NCBI GenBank assembly: GCA_947574135.1
Contig: CANPIM010000013.1
Location: forward strand, 1-59,635
Reading direction: 5' to 3'
DNA length: 59,635 bases
Source of the DNA: an uncultured Lachnospiraceae bacterium
Lineage (GTDB): Bacteria > Bacillota > Clostridia > Lachnospirales > Lachnospiraceae
Below, piece by piece: positions 52,932-59,635 of this stretch (position 1 is the first letter of the stretch; each line of letters begins with the position of its first letter). The translations under genes and the position numbers were made by a program. The notes beneath the pieces are model-generated. The model had not been told where the DNA came from. It worked only from the letters and a program-made list of their open reading frames with translations, and searched no databases.

Positions 52932-53780
52932 TTATGCCGCCAGTGCTGCCCGGGTAGCCGGACCACACTTACCGTCTACCACCAGCTTGTGCGCCGCCTG
53001 GAAGGCCCGCAGAGCTAAGTCCGTTTTAGGACCAAACTTGCCGTCTATCTGTAGCTGGTAGCCTGCCTCCCGCAACTCCCACTGGAGCCAACGAACATCC
53101 TCCCGGGGGATGCCCACGGTCAAACGATTGTACTTGAGTACCTTGCCGGAGTCACGGTAGGAGTTCTGAGGCTTCCCGCTGCCCGGGACGACCTGAAGAG
53201 GACCATACCACTCATCCATGTCCACATTGCCAGATATACCGGGGACCCTGCCCTTGCTGCTGTACTGCCAGCCAATTTCCCCCACAGAGGGACGCAAACT
53301 AACCACAACAACACCTGTGTCATTTTTCGGGTACCGTGCGATCCAATACTGTGCATCCAGTCCCCCACAAACATTCCGGTACCAGTCCAGATTACAGTAA
53401 ATGTTGCACTCATACCCGGCATCACGGATGACCTGCATCCAGGCCCTGGCCAGCTGCTTGACCTTGGAACCTCCAAGGGCCCGCTGTCTGCTCCACTCCA
53501 AATCCAGCCACACCCCAAGCTCCAGCTTCCGGCCGTCCAGGGTGCGCAGCACCTCCTGCGCCTCCATCCTGGCCTGGGCCACCGTCAAGGCATAGCTAAA
53601 CCGGTAGGCGCCCCTGGCAATGCTGTGCTGCCCGCAGGCCTGATAATTATAGACAAAGCTCTTATCTGCCCCCTTGCTGTCCCGGACCCGCAAAATAGCT
53701 CCTCTCACACCGTCCGCCGCCACCTTAGCCCAGTCCGGCCGTCCCTGATAGCTGGAGACATCAATCATTTTACACTGCAT
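52932..53780 (-). CDS. phage endolysin: GH25 lysozyme with peptidoglycan-binding domain
   Basis: A 282-residue lysin. The glycoside hydrolase 25 domain has IDVSSYQGRPDWAKVAADG, GAYRFSYALT, the acidic pair in GVWLDLEW and IGWQYSSKGRVPGISGNVDMDEWYG. A C-terminal type 1 peptidoglycan-binding domain (about 215-282) has VRWLQWELREAGYQLQIDGKFGPKTDLALRAFQ. It cuts the glycan chain at the end of the lytic cycle. It has no signal peptide and so needs the holin encoded 58 bp upstream. AGGAG precedes the ATG. Confidence 0.94.
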   Translation of the reverse strand: MQCKMIDVSSYQGRPDWAKVAADGVRGAILRVRDSKGADKSFVYNYQACGQHSIARGAYRFSYALTVAQARMEAQEVLRTLDGRKLELGVWLDLEWSRQRALGGSKVKQLARAWMQVIRDAGYECNIYCNLDWYRNVCGGLDAQYWIARYPKNDTGVVVVSLRPSVGEIGWQYSSKGRVPGISGNVDMDEWYGPLQVVPGSGKPQNSYRDSGKVLKYNRLTVGIPREDVRWLQWELREAGYQLQIDGKFGPKTDLALRAFQAAHKLVVDGKCGPATRAALAA

Positions 53781-53838
53781 TTTTTACTCCTTTCTGCCGG
53801 CACTGCGCCGGCACAAAAAGAGGACGGTTTCCCGCCCC

Positions 53839-54303
53839 CTATTCTTCCTTATCCATCTTTACCTTCTCTTCTACCTGGCTTTTAAGCATATGTACAACTT
53901 TCGCCAAAAACGGTGGCAAATCCACTCCAATGTCTGCTATATTCTCCAGGATGCTGATAATTTCATTACAGATAATCCAGATTGCCACCACACAAGCCAC
54001 CAAAAAAGTAAATGGCAGTGTAATCCCTACTGTTTCCGCAGAATACAGTAACAGTTGATCCACGATGGCCCCCACAACCACCAGGAGCCACATACACACC
54101 TTTTTCACGATTCCCCGGAGGCCAATGTCTGACTTAATATCCTGGCTCCGGTATTTTGCCGCCATCAGCCCCGTCGCATAATCAATCACATTGCAGGCCA
54201 CCATAAGGCAGACCGGCAGGGCCAAAATCCCCAAAAGAGACGACAAAAAAGAAAAGACTGCCGTAACAGTCTTTTTCAAAACATTCGCATTCTCTGTTTT
54301 CAT
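53839..54303 (-). CDS. phage holin (toxin secretion/phage lysis family)
   Basis: A 154-residue membrane protein with about three helices. The family signature reads LPVCLMVACNVIDYATGLMAAKYR, followed by SDIGLRGIVKKVCMWLLVVVGAIVDQLL. It belongs to the Bacteriophage_holin_4 type. It permeabilises the membrane to release the endolysin encoded next. AAGGAAGAGAG precedes the ATG. Confidence 0.92.
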   Translation of the reverse strand: MKTENANVLKKTVTAVFSFLSSLLGILALPVCLMVACNVIDYATGLMAAKYRSQDIKSDIGLRGIVKKVCMWLLVVVGAIVDQLLLYSAETVGITLPFTFLVACVVAIWIICNEIISILENIADIGVDLPPFLAKVVHMLKSQVEEKVKMDKEE

Positions 54304-54368
54304 TCTCTCTTCCTTCTTTCTTTGATTAATTTAGGTTGACAAGTTACTTAGTTTATTTTTTATCACCC

Positions 54369-54397
54369 CCTCTATAGTAAAAAGCCATTTATAGAGG
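54369..54397. terminator. hairpin between the tail-fibre cassettes and the holin gene
   Basis: CCTCTATA (54369-54376) and TATAGAGG (54390-54397) form a perfect 8-bp stem with a 13-base loop. There is no strong U-tract, so termination is uncertain; it may also protect or structure the transcript between the cassette region and holin. Confidence 0.4.
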
Positions 54398-54439
54398 TCC
54401 TTCTGGCGTGGAGGGTACCTATAAACAGCTTTTTTAAGA

Positions 54440-54455
54440 CCAAAGTGTGAAGATG
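54440..54455 (+). repeat. recombination site 1 of the tail-fibre shufflon
   Basis: CCAAAGTGTGAAGATG matches the consensus CCWAARTGTGAARATG. It points right and heads cassette 1. An in-frame TAA at 54435-54437 lies just upstream, so the cassette cannot be translated from here. Confidence 0.85.
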
Positions 54456-54869
54456 GAAGGGGTTGTGAACTATGCGCGATTACCCCTGATTCCTCAAGGT
54501 CCCTTAGCATCATACCAGATGCCTATAAAAAAGGATGATGCTATATTGCTCCCTTATTTATATGTGCCGGTCACGGCATACAATAATTTTCCAGTTATTA
54601 TTGCAGGGGGAGTAAATTTTGTCATCCTTGGAAAAGGTGAAGTAAATCCTTTGAATGCAAATCCTAACACATTGTGCACTTTAGACAATATATCACTGGA
54701 ATTAAACAATAATAATGAAATTATACGTGCAAATGCTCTTAATACAGGCGTATATTACGATGGTACGAATACATATTACATCTTGCAAAAATCAAATGTA
54801 AATGCAAATACGCATTCCCTTATTTTGGGTCCAATGGTATTATTTATGAATACACAGTCAGGGGATTAA
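54447..54869 (+). CDS. silent tail-fibre C-terminal cassette 1
   Basis: A 140-codon open frame that starts in the recombination site (V-K-M) and has no ribosome binding site or promoter. It encodes an alternative C-terminus with the motif VYYDGTNTYYIL, also present in cassettes 3 and 4 (YDGTNTY, YDGTSTY). It would be expressed only when site 1 is joined to the constant part of the tail-fibre gene. The low G+C compared with neighbouring genes suggests a different origin for the variable parts. Confidence 0.8.
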   Translation: MKMEGVVNYARLPLIPQGPLASYQMPIKKDDAILLPYLYVPVTAYNNFPVIIAGGVNFVILGKGEVNPLNANPNTLCTLDNISLELNNNNEIIRANALNTGVYYDGTNTYYILQKSNVNANTHSLILGPMVLFMNTQSGD

Positions 54870-54888
54870 GCGTCTACCTAAGCGGAAT

Positions 54889-55128
54889 TTAACTTATTAC
54901 ATAGAATCTAACCCTGGTCTTTTGTGATGCAGTAGAATAAATATTCCATTTTCCCGATGTTTTCGAAAAACTTTCAAGTGATGCATCCGTATTCCATCTA
55001 CCAAAAACAACGGGGATTGCATTTAAACCAGGAATTTCTCCTTCGACCAAAATATCTTCCATAACTTGCGGTGTATTTGCTATTGTTTCTACGACGCAAT
55101 CAACGGTAGATATCTTTGGCATCTTCAC
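54889..55128 (-). CDS. silent tail-fibre C-terminal cassette 2
   Basis: A 79-codon open frame beginning with V-K-M in recombination site 2 and running toward cassette 1, tail to tail, with 19 bp between the stops. A TGA lies in frame upstream of the site, and no start signal is seen. Its sequence (FGRWNTDASLESFSKTSGKWNIYSTAS) is unlike the other three cassettes and shorter, so it offers a distinct tip domain. Confidence 0.75.
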   Translation of the reverse strand: MKMPKISTVDCVVETIANTPQVMEDILVEGEIPGLNAIPVVFGRWNTDASLESFSKTSGKWNIYSTASQKTRVRFYVIS

Positions 55129-55135
55129 ATTTAGG
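55119..55135 (-). repeat. recombination site 2 of the tail-fibre shufflon
   Basis: On the minus strand CCTAAATGTGAAGATG matches the consensus. It points left and is inverted relative to site 1, so sites 1 and 2 bound an invertible segment of about 0.7 kb. Confidence 0.85.
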
Positions 55136-55155
55136 GCTCATAAAAAAGGAGGGAT

Positions 55156-55163
55156 GTTATAAT
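55156..55163 (+). promoter_or_regulatory. promoter -10 of the recombinase gene
   Basis: TATAAT at 55158-55163 is preceded by TG at 55155-55156, giving an extended -10, with no strong -35. The -35 region would fall at about 55135-55140, directly beside recombination site 2. Confidence 0.5.
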
Positions 55164-55184
55164 TAGGGGGAAAGGGGGATTGCA

Positions 55185-56183
55185 ATGAAAGAGCAACTGA
55201 TCAATGATGTTATGCAGTATCTAGCAGGAAAATTGCCAGAAGAGCACGCGTCGGACCTGCAGCTGTATCTGTATCATAAGCTGGCAGATTATGACGTGGT
55301 TGAAAAATGTACAGATGTGGCACGGCGTGACGAAAAAGTGTATATGGATTATCTGTATATGTACCTAGCGGCCCTGCGCATGGCCGGCCGGAGCGAAAAG
55401 ACCATTGAGCACTACAAACTACAGCTGAGTATGATGCTCCATGCCTTGGCTAAGCCGGTGCAGGAAATCACCACAGAGGACCTTTTTACCCATCTAGCAC
55501 AGTGCAAAGCTCTGCGTAAGGTTGGTAATAGGTATCTAAATAATAAACGAATCTGCTTTAACAGCTTTTTTGGATGGTTGCAGCGGAAAAAATATATTAT
55601 CTATAACCCGGCATCCGGCCTGGAGCAAATTCACTATGAAAAGAAGGTCAAGAAACCTTATACGGATGAGGAGCGGGAAATCCTGCGCTGTGCCTGTAAG
55701 CGGGAGCGGGACCTGGCCCTTATTGAGCTGTTGTACAGCACTGGGATGCGGGTGGGGGAGCTGGTCCGCCTAAACCGCCAGGACATCCACTGGGATACTA
55801 TGGACTGTGTAGTGTTTGGAAAAGGAGCTAAGGAGCGGGAGGTGTACCTTAATGCATCCAGTTGCTACCATTTAAAAAAATATTTGATGACACGAACAGA
55901 TAGTAATCCAGCACTATTTGTGTCCTCTAAAGCACCATACCTTCGCCTGAGCGAACACGGCGTCCGTCAAATATTACAGCGTCTGGGACTCCGGGCCGGT
56001 GTGGAAAAGGTACACCCACACCGGTTCCGGGCTACAGCTGCAACAAACGCATTAAACAGAGGGATGCCGGTTCAGGATGTCCAGGCGCTATTGGGGCACG
56101 AAGATATAAGCACAACCATGATTTATTGCACCGTGGCCCGGGATAATGTCCGGGCAGCGCATAAGCGATATTTATCGGCATAG
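55185..56183 (+). CDS. tyrosine recombinase (candidate shufflase)
   Basis: A 332-residue phage-integrase-family recombinase. The core-binding N-terminal domain is at about 50-150. The catalytic domain has Arg in STGMRVGELVRL, HPHRFRATAATNAL (HxxR), LLGHEDISTTMIY with the second His and the nucleophile Tyr, and it ends soon after. It is XerC/D-like. It lies between two invertible cassette pairs, transcribed opposite to the tail operon, so it is the obvious candidate to recombine the four sites. It could also be the integrase that inserts the prophage into cotJC, whose junction is only 2.3 kb away. AGGGGGAT precedes the ATG. Confidence 0.9.
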   Translation: MKEQLINDVMQYLAGKLPEEHASDLQLYLYHKLADYDVVEKCTDVARRDEKVYMDYLYMYLAALRMAGRSEKTIEHYKLQLSMMLHALAKPVQEITTEDLFTHLAQCKALRKVGNRYLNNKRICFNSFFGWLQRKKYIIYNPASGLEQIHYEKKVKKPYTDEEREILRCACKRERDLALIELLYSTGMRVGELVRLNRQDIHWDTMDCVVFGKGAKEREVYLNASSCYHLKKYLMTRTDSNPALFVSSKAPYLRLSEHGVRQILQRLGLRAGVEKVHPHRFRATAATNALNRGMPVQDVQALLGHEDISTTMIYCTVARDNVRAAHKRYLSA

Positions 56184-56202
56184 GAATTATTGACCAGTAA
56201 CA

Positions 56203-56224
56203 CTCCCGGATCCCGGGAGCTTTT
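56203..56224 (+). terminator. recombinase gene terminator
   Basis: CTCCCGG and CCGGGAG pair with a 3-base loop, followed by CTTTTGG. It lies 20 bases after the recombinase stop codon. Confidence 0.7.
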
Positions 56225-56260
56225 GGTATGTCAAAAAATGTAGAATAATGCAGGAATGCA

Positions 56261-56269
56261 TGTTATAAT
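56261..56269 (+). promoter_or_regulatory. extended -10 promoter of the small membrane peptide gene
   Basis: TGTTATAAT gives a TG-n-TATAAT extended -10, about 46 bases before the ATG. No clear -35 is seen. Confidence 0.5.
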
Positions 56270-56315
56270 AGCTGTGTTGTCCCACCAATACCTGGCAACG
56301 GGAGGAGGTGTTTGG

Positions 56316-56414
56316 ATGGAAGTCATTATTGCTTTTTTAGTCGCTGTTGCGGCCGGTGTAGCCTGCCACTACATCATCAAATGGTTAGATAGCGACCATA
56401 AGGACAACAAATAG
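56316..56414 (+). CDS. 32-residue membrane peptide, putative type I toxin
   Basis: A short gene with a near-perfect ribosome binding site (GGAGGAGG at 56301-56308). It encodes MEVIIAFLVAVAAGVACHYIIKW followed by LDSDHKDNK: one hydrophobic helix with a charged tail. It has its own promoter and a strong downstream hairpin. An antisense promoter reads into it from the other side. This layout matches type I toxin-antitoxin loci, where an RNA keeps a membrane-damaging peptide silent. Toxicity is inferred, not shown; it might also be a small regulator of the phage. Confidence 0.6.
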   Translation: MEVIIAFLVAVAAGVACHYIIKWLDSDHKDNK

Positions 56415-56449
56415 CCTAGTGGGTGCTTGGCCACTATAAAAGTCATGAA

Positions 56450-56489
56450 GAATCCCCCCGACTGTGTTACCGCACGGTTGGGGGGATTC
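56450..56489. terminator. hairpin shared by the peptide gene and the antisense RNA
   Basis: GAATCCCCCCGAC and GTTGGGGGGATTC form a 13-bp stem with one G-U pair. The inner part extends it with GTG/CAC. It lies between the two convergent promoters, typical of the common end of toxin mRNA and antitoxin RNA. Confidence 0.75.
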
Positions 56490-56533
56490 GTTCTTTGTCC
56501 GGATGGACTCATTATTGCTTTTTGCCTACTGGC

Positions 56534-56562
56534 ATTATAGCATATGTAAATTTTGATTGCAA
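56534..56562 (-). promoter_or_regulatory. antisense promoter toward the small peptide gene
   Basis: Minus-strand TTGCAA (56557-56562) and TATAAT (56534-56539) with a 17-bp spacer, close to consensus. No protein-coding gene follows on that strand, so it probably makes an RNA that covers the hairpin and the 3' part of the small membrane peptide mRNA. Confidence 0.7.
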
Positions 56563-56587
56563 GATACATTTACCGGAATAAATAAGC

Positions 56588-56603
56588 CCAAAGTGTGAAG
56601 ATG
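56588..56603 (+). repeat. recombination site 3 of the tail-fibre shufflon
   Basis: CCAAAGTGTGAAGATG, identical to site 1. It points right and heads cassette 3. Identity with site 4 continues downstream through GGGAGGGATTG. Confidence 0.88.
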
Positions 56604-56990
56604 GGAGGGATTGCGAAATTAAACCGCCTACCCTTTTTACCTAGTGATGGTATTTTAGGCCTAGCAGTACATAAGTCAGGTGTTGGGATATCGGTTCAAA
56701 ATTTTTCTATCGCAGCTAATACAAAATTGCCAACAACGATTCATCCTGCAGGCTACACATATTACATCATAGGCAAGATAGAAAATGAAAATCCATTTAA
56801 GTTAAGTGCTGTTACTGTTATCGGTGTTGGTACAATCTTGCTAACAGCACCAGATAAAAGTTTGACCCCATATCTTATTTACATATATTATGATGGTACA
56901 AATACATATCTTATCCAGACATTACAATATAACAACACGGGAGAAATTGCAGCAATTACTATAGGACAGACCACATTGCTTAATAATTGA
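56595..56990 (+). CDS. silent tail-fibre C-terminal cassette 3
   Basis: A 131-codon open frame that starts in site 3 (V-K-M-G-G-I) and runs toward the expressed cassette, tail to tail with 13 bp between stops. An in-frame TAA lies a few codons upstream and no ribosome binding site is seen. The product would have IYYDGTNTYLIQTLQ near its end, similar to the expressed cassette (IGYDGTSTYLLTKQ), and the same length (128 residues after the site). Confidence 0.82.
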   Translation: MKMGGIAKLNRLPFLPSDGILGLAVHKSGVGISVQNFSIAANTKLPTTIHPAGYTYYIIGKIENENPFKLSAVTVIGVGTILLTAPDKSLTPYLIYIYYDGTNTYLIQTLQYNNTGEIAAITIGQTTLLNN

Positions 56991-57003
56991 CCAACATTAT
57001 GGC

Positions 57004-57753
57004 CTATGACCTATATCCTATAGACGCTGATATTGGCACTAGGATTAATAATTGATCTGTTGTCAATCCTTGCTTAGTAAGTAAATATGTGCTTGTCCCA
57101 TCATAACCAATAAAAATTGTATATAATTTTACAATTTGGTTTTGGGTGTTGATAGCATATCCATACAATAGTGTAAATACTTCATTTTGCTGTAGATTAA
57201 AGCTGTTATTGTTATTTGCCTTTGCTATAATGAGATATTCTTCCCCTTTTAAAATGATAGCTGTAGGATTTCTTGACCTTACTCCAAAATATATATTTCT
57301 CACTGTTATCATAGAGCCATTTTTGTATATGGATATTGTATCATTTCCAGTGCTTACAAATGGTATAGTAATATTTGATACAATCCCTCCCATTTTCACA
57401 TTTAGGTCTTGTAATGCCTTACATCCAACCGGTAAAACTGTGCCCTCCTCCACATTCAGCACATCCTCCAGATTGTTTACTATCATCCCAAGTGTGACTA
57501 CCCCTTTAAAAAAGGCCCTTATATTGCTGATAATACCTTTTAAGCTTTTCCCCGAAACCATCTCAGCCAAAGCCTCCTCCGGGGTAGGAATCTCCGCTCC
57601 CTCCGTCGTATAATCCTCAAATTCAATTGCGGCTTCTGCATTCACCAGTCCCATGGGGCCCTGCTCACCTTTTGGTCCCTGCGGCCCGATATCTCCCTTA
57701 TCTCCCTTGTCTCCTTTAGGTCCCTTAAAATTACCAATCCAAACTCTTGCCAT
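57004..57753 (-). CDS. phage tail-fibre protein with switchable C-terminus
   Basis: A 249-residue tail protein. After MARVWIGNFK a collagen-like stretch (GPKGDKGDKGDIGPQGPKG) spans about residues 11-35. A linker and helical part run to about 116. Recombination site 4 falls at codons 117-121 (L-N-V-K-M). The variable tip, 128 residues, contains IGYDGTSTYLL. Being last of the tail genes before lysis functions and made of a trimer-forming collagen stretch plus a beta-rich tip, it is probably the receptor-binding fibre. AAAGGAGGA precedes the ATG. Confidence 0.85.
   Translation of the reverse strand: MARVWIGNFKGPKGDKGDKGDIGPQGPKGEQGPMGLVNAEAAIEFEDYTTEGAEIPTPEEALAEMVSGKSLKGIISNIRAFFKGVVTLGMIVNNLEDVLNVEEGTVLPVGCKALQDLNVKMGGIVSNITIPFVSTGNDTISIYKNGSMITVRNIYFGVRSRNPTAIILKGEEYLIIAKANNNNSFNLQQNEVFTLLYGYAINTQNQIVKLYTIFIGYDGTSTYLLTKQGLTTDQLLILVPISASIGYRS
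57391..57406 (-). repeat. recombination site 4, junction of constant and variable tail-fibre parts
   Basis: On the minus strand CCTAAATGTGAAAATG matches the consensus with one A for G difference from site 2. It points left, inverted relative to sites 1 and 3, and is in frame with the constant N-terminus. Confidence 0.9.
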
Positions 57754-57768
57754 TTTAAATTCCTCCTT

Positions 57769-58770
57769 TTAGTTTTCCGGTGTGTTAAAATAAATGTCTC
57801 CCGTTTCCAAATCGCATTCAAACGAAGGCGGCGTACCGCCATCCGTATAATACGCCCACAAATCCCCGGCCTCATCGCCAGACAAAGTAAAAAATCCCGA
57901 CACAGGCACCGTAATACCACTTTCTCCTTGCTCTCCTTTGTCCCCCTTATCCCCTTTCGGCCCCTGGATGCCCTGTGCCCCCTGGGGGCCATTAAAATAT
58001 CCCGCCGCGATCTGCTCCTCCATATTGGTTATGAATTGATTCAACCGAACCGCGGCAGCATTAGCCAGGGCGGCCTCACTGTTGGCATTCCCAATCGCCT
58101 CCTCCAGCTCTGCCTTTGTGGGCTCAAACCAATCGGTAAATTCTGTGAACCAGTCAGCCAAATCACTTTCAGCCTGTGCAGTGGTCCTTTGATACCAATC
58201 CATATACTGGACAAAAAGGGTCTCTGTACTCACTCGCTCAATTAAGCTGTGCACCACTCCGCACTGAGTTCCGTCCAGCCGAGTATCTGTGATGTCTGCA
58301 TTCGATATCACTGTTTGATTACTCCTTACCCTTATGGTTGCAAGAGACAATTCGAAATAATCTCCACTATTCCCCGGCTCCGGACGCAGTAGAGGCGGCG
58401 CTGAAGGAGACGCATCCACCGAGCCGGTCTTTTTCACAATCTCACAGCGCCGGTCAATATAGTTTGCCCGAAGCACGATCCGGTCAATCCTGCTGTAATT
58501 CTGCGGAGCCGGTTCAAGCTCCACAACCGCCTTCTCATCATCAAAAGCAAATCTCCCCTGGATAAACCCGATTCCCGGCTGAACCTCCACTTTCATACCC
58601 TCCCAAGCCAGCACCTGGAACCGGTCAGACTTGTCACCCAAGACTCCATTGCTAATCAGGCTTGCAAAAAAGAGGGCAAAAAAATCCGACGATTCCGCCC
58701 GGTCAAAGATCGGCATCCCCTCCTCATCATATCCTGTAATATCGCTGTCAAATAATCCAAAACGTAACAT
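57769..58770 (-). CDS. phage tail/baseplate protein with collagen-like segment
   Basis: A 333-residue structural protein. The N-terminal part (MLRFGLFDSDITGYDEEGMPIFDRAESSDFFALFFASLISNGVL) is typical of baseplate or upper tail-fibre proteins of siphophages of Firmicutes. A helical middle region has DWFTEFTDWFEPTKAELEEAIGN. A collagen-like stretch GPQGAQGIQGPKGDKGDKGEQG lies at about 263-284, and a small C-terminal domain ends GDIYFNTPEN. It lies 15 bp upstream of the tail-fibre gene. AAAAGGGAGG precedes the ATG. Confidence 0.85.
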   Translation of the reverse strand: MLRFGLFDSDITGYDEEGMPIFDRAESSDFFALFFASLISNGVLGDKSDRFQVLAWEGMKVEVQPGIGFIQGRFAFDDEKAVVELEPAPQNYSRIDRIVLRANYIDRRCEIVKKTGSVDASPSAPPLLRPEPGNSGDYFELSLATIRVRSNQTVISNADITDTRLDGTQCGVVHSLIERVSTETLFVQYMDWYQRTTAQAESDLADWFTEFTDWFEPTKAELEEAIGNANSEAALANAAAVRLNQFITNMEEQIAAGYFNGPQGAQGIQGPKGDKGDKGEQGESGITVPVSGFFTLSGDEAGDLWAYYTDGGTPPSFECDLETGDIYFNTPEN

Positions 58771-58771
58771 G

Positions 58772-59635
58772 CTATGCCTCCCTTTTTATAAGCTGCTGCA
58801 CGGAAGATATCTCATCCGTCCCAAATACAATGGAAAGTTCCATTGCTCCCCCTTCATACACTTCCATGATTTCCGTGATCCGCTTGTCCGTTGCTATGCC
58901 GATCTCCGTATTGATATAGGTACAAAAATCCCCCAAATCAAAATCCCTTTTATAAATCAGATTTGCATTGGCATCAATACCGCTGTTCACCGTTTCCACC
59001 TTCCGGTATTCTGCCAGCTTCTCCTTCCCGCGCTGCTTAAGCTGTGCTTCATAAATAGCGGGGGGAATCTTATTCCCATCTTCGTCCTCTTCTTGCAGGT
59101 CTCTGGCATCTACCCATATTTCCAGCCGTTCTTCTCCTGGCTGCCGCAGATCCACTATGACGATTTTCCGGGCTGCTCCCTCACCTGCGCCAGCCACATA
59201 AGCAAAATTTTTATAAGAGCTCCCATTCCGGTTGTAGACCACGTTTCGAATGTTGTAAAAGGAATTGGAAAAAATGGCCCAGCTGTTTACATCCTGGCTG
59301 TCCCTCCGGTCCTTTCCCTGCCATACCTCAAAGGCAAGGTCATTGGTCAGATAATCATAGCGAACCCTGTGACTAATCTCCATCGTATTACCAATTTCAA
59401 ACAACTTCTCGCTCAAATTATCGCCGGTTGTCTGGAGTTCCACAGAGCCCCCCACACCCTTTACCTCCCCCAACCGCAGGTGCTTTATCTTCCGGTCACT
59501 CTCAGACGGTTCAATGGCTGTACCCTGCACCAGACTGCGCATGGCTGCCTCCACATTTCCCGTAAGCCTTACGGTCGCTTCGATTACCCGTTGTGCCAGA
59601 AGCTTCTCAGCAAAATTACCTTTTGCATAGACTCC
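58772..59635 (-). CDS. siphophage tail protein, ReqiPepy6 Gp37-like (partial, runs off the window)
   Basis: An open frame of 287 codons to the right edge with no start of its own. The frame continues upstream of the nominal GTG through KGNFAEKLLAQRVIEATVRL to the window end. It resembles ReqiPepy6 Gp37-like tail proteins (YNRNGSSYKNFAYVAGAGEG, RRDSQDVNSWAIFSNSFYNI, and a long charged middle). The C-terminal part has LIYKRDFDLGDFCTYINTEIGIATDKRITEIMEVYEGG. These are hub or tail-tip components. The stop codon adjoins the next gene. Confidence 0.85.
   Translation of the reverse strand, partial: GVYAKGNFAEKLLAQRVIEATVRLTGNVEAAMRSLVQGTAIEPSESDRKIKHLRLGEVKGVGGSVELQTTGDNLSEKLFEIGNTMEISHRVRYDYLTNDLAFEVWQGKDRRDSQDVNSWAIFSNSFYNIRNVVYNRNGSSYKNFAYVAGAGEGAARKIVIVDLRQPGEERLEIWVDARDLQEEDEDGNKIPPAIYEAQLKQRGKEKLAEYRKVETVNSGIDANANLIYKRDFDLGDFCTYINTEIGIATDKRITEIMEVYEGGAMELSIVFGTDEISSVQQLIKREA

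Noticed and set aside
54331-54513. A 60-codon minus-strand frame between cassette 1 and holin
   Set aside because: It runs antisense through recombination site 1 and into cassette 1, with no start signal. It might be part of an inverted state, but nothing supports expression.
56184-56594. tRNA gene as a phage attachment site
   Set aside because: No cloverleaf sequence could be folded here. The hairpin at 56450-56489 is a terminator-like stem.

Overview
The window looks like a chromosome segment of a spore-forming Clostridia member, most likely Lachnospiraceae. The evidence is cotJ spore-coat genes, an ssrA/smpB/rnr/secG block, an elongation factor P gene, DUF5688, DUF1266 and DUF378 proteins, Firmicutes-type ribosome binding sites and sigma-A promoters, and roughly half G+C. 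The genus assignment is inference. Most genes lie on the minus strand.

Layout. 1-5.4 kb: a small HExxH metalloprotease-like protein, an amidohydrolase, and a two-component pair (kinase 2054-3529, regulator 4695-5375) split by an oppositely oriented DUF1266 lipoprotein. 5.5-8.7 kb: tmRNA, SmpB, RNase R and SecG, i.e. trans-translation and RNA decay. 8.8-17 kb: an MFS transporter, a YbaK-like deacylase, a hybrid sensor kinase with a solute-binding lipoprotein, DUF378 and DUF5688 proteins, and EF-P. 17.2-25.9 kb: a tightly packed, one-direction run of nine genes, mostly unrecognised, with a KAP-like P-loop protein whose Walker A is degenerate and two calcineurin-type phosphoesterases. This is a candidate undescribed system. 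26-34.7 kb: TraX-like protein, hexapeptide-repeat protein, TopB, MATE exporter, SDR, thioredoxin reductase-like protein, thioredoxin and a sodium symporter. 34.9-40.3 kb: a five-gene ABC importer of the peptide/nickel type. 40.4-45.3 kb: a zinc-ribbon DUF1307 protein, a ferredoxin-fused aldo/keto reductase, a heavy-metal permease, CbiK and an MscS channel. 45.4-52 kb: GlgB with a lysine-rich tail, a HAD hydrolase, LigA and LysA.

52.2-59.6 kb holds the most striking part. The cotJA-cotJB-cotJC operon starts normally, but cotJC stops after 37 codons, where prophage DNA begins. The prophage end carries endolysin, holin, a tyrosine recombinase and tail genes. The last tail-fibre gene (57004-57753) has a constant N-terminus with a collagen-like stretch. 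Its C-terminal part begins at a 16-bp site, CCWAARTGTGAARATG. The same site occurs three more times, each in the same reading frame at the head of a promoterless, start-less alternative C-terminal cassette. The four cassettes form two tail-to-tail pairs, each bounded by inverted sites, and the recombinase gene lies between the pairs. This is the architecture of a shufflon that would switch the phage receptor-binding tip. A 32-codon membrane peptide with a convergent antisense promoter, resembling a type I toxin-antitoxin unit, sits inside the same region.

No tRNA, rRNA, CRISPR array or insertion sequence was recognised. The window ends inside a phage tail gene, so the far prophage junction and any cotJC remainder are not visible.
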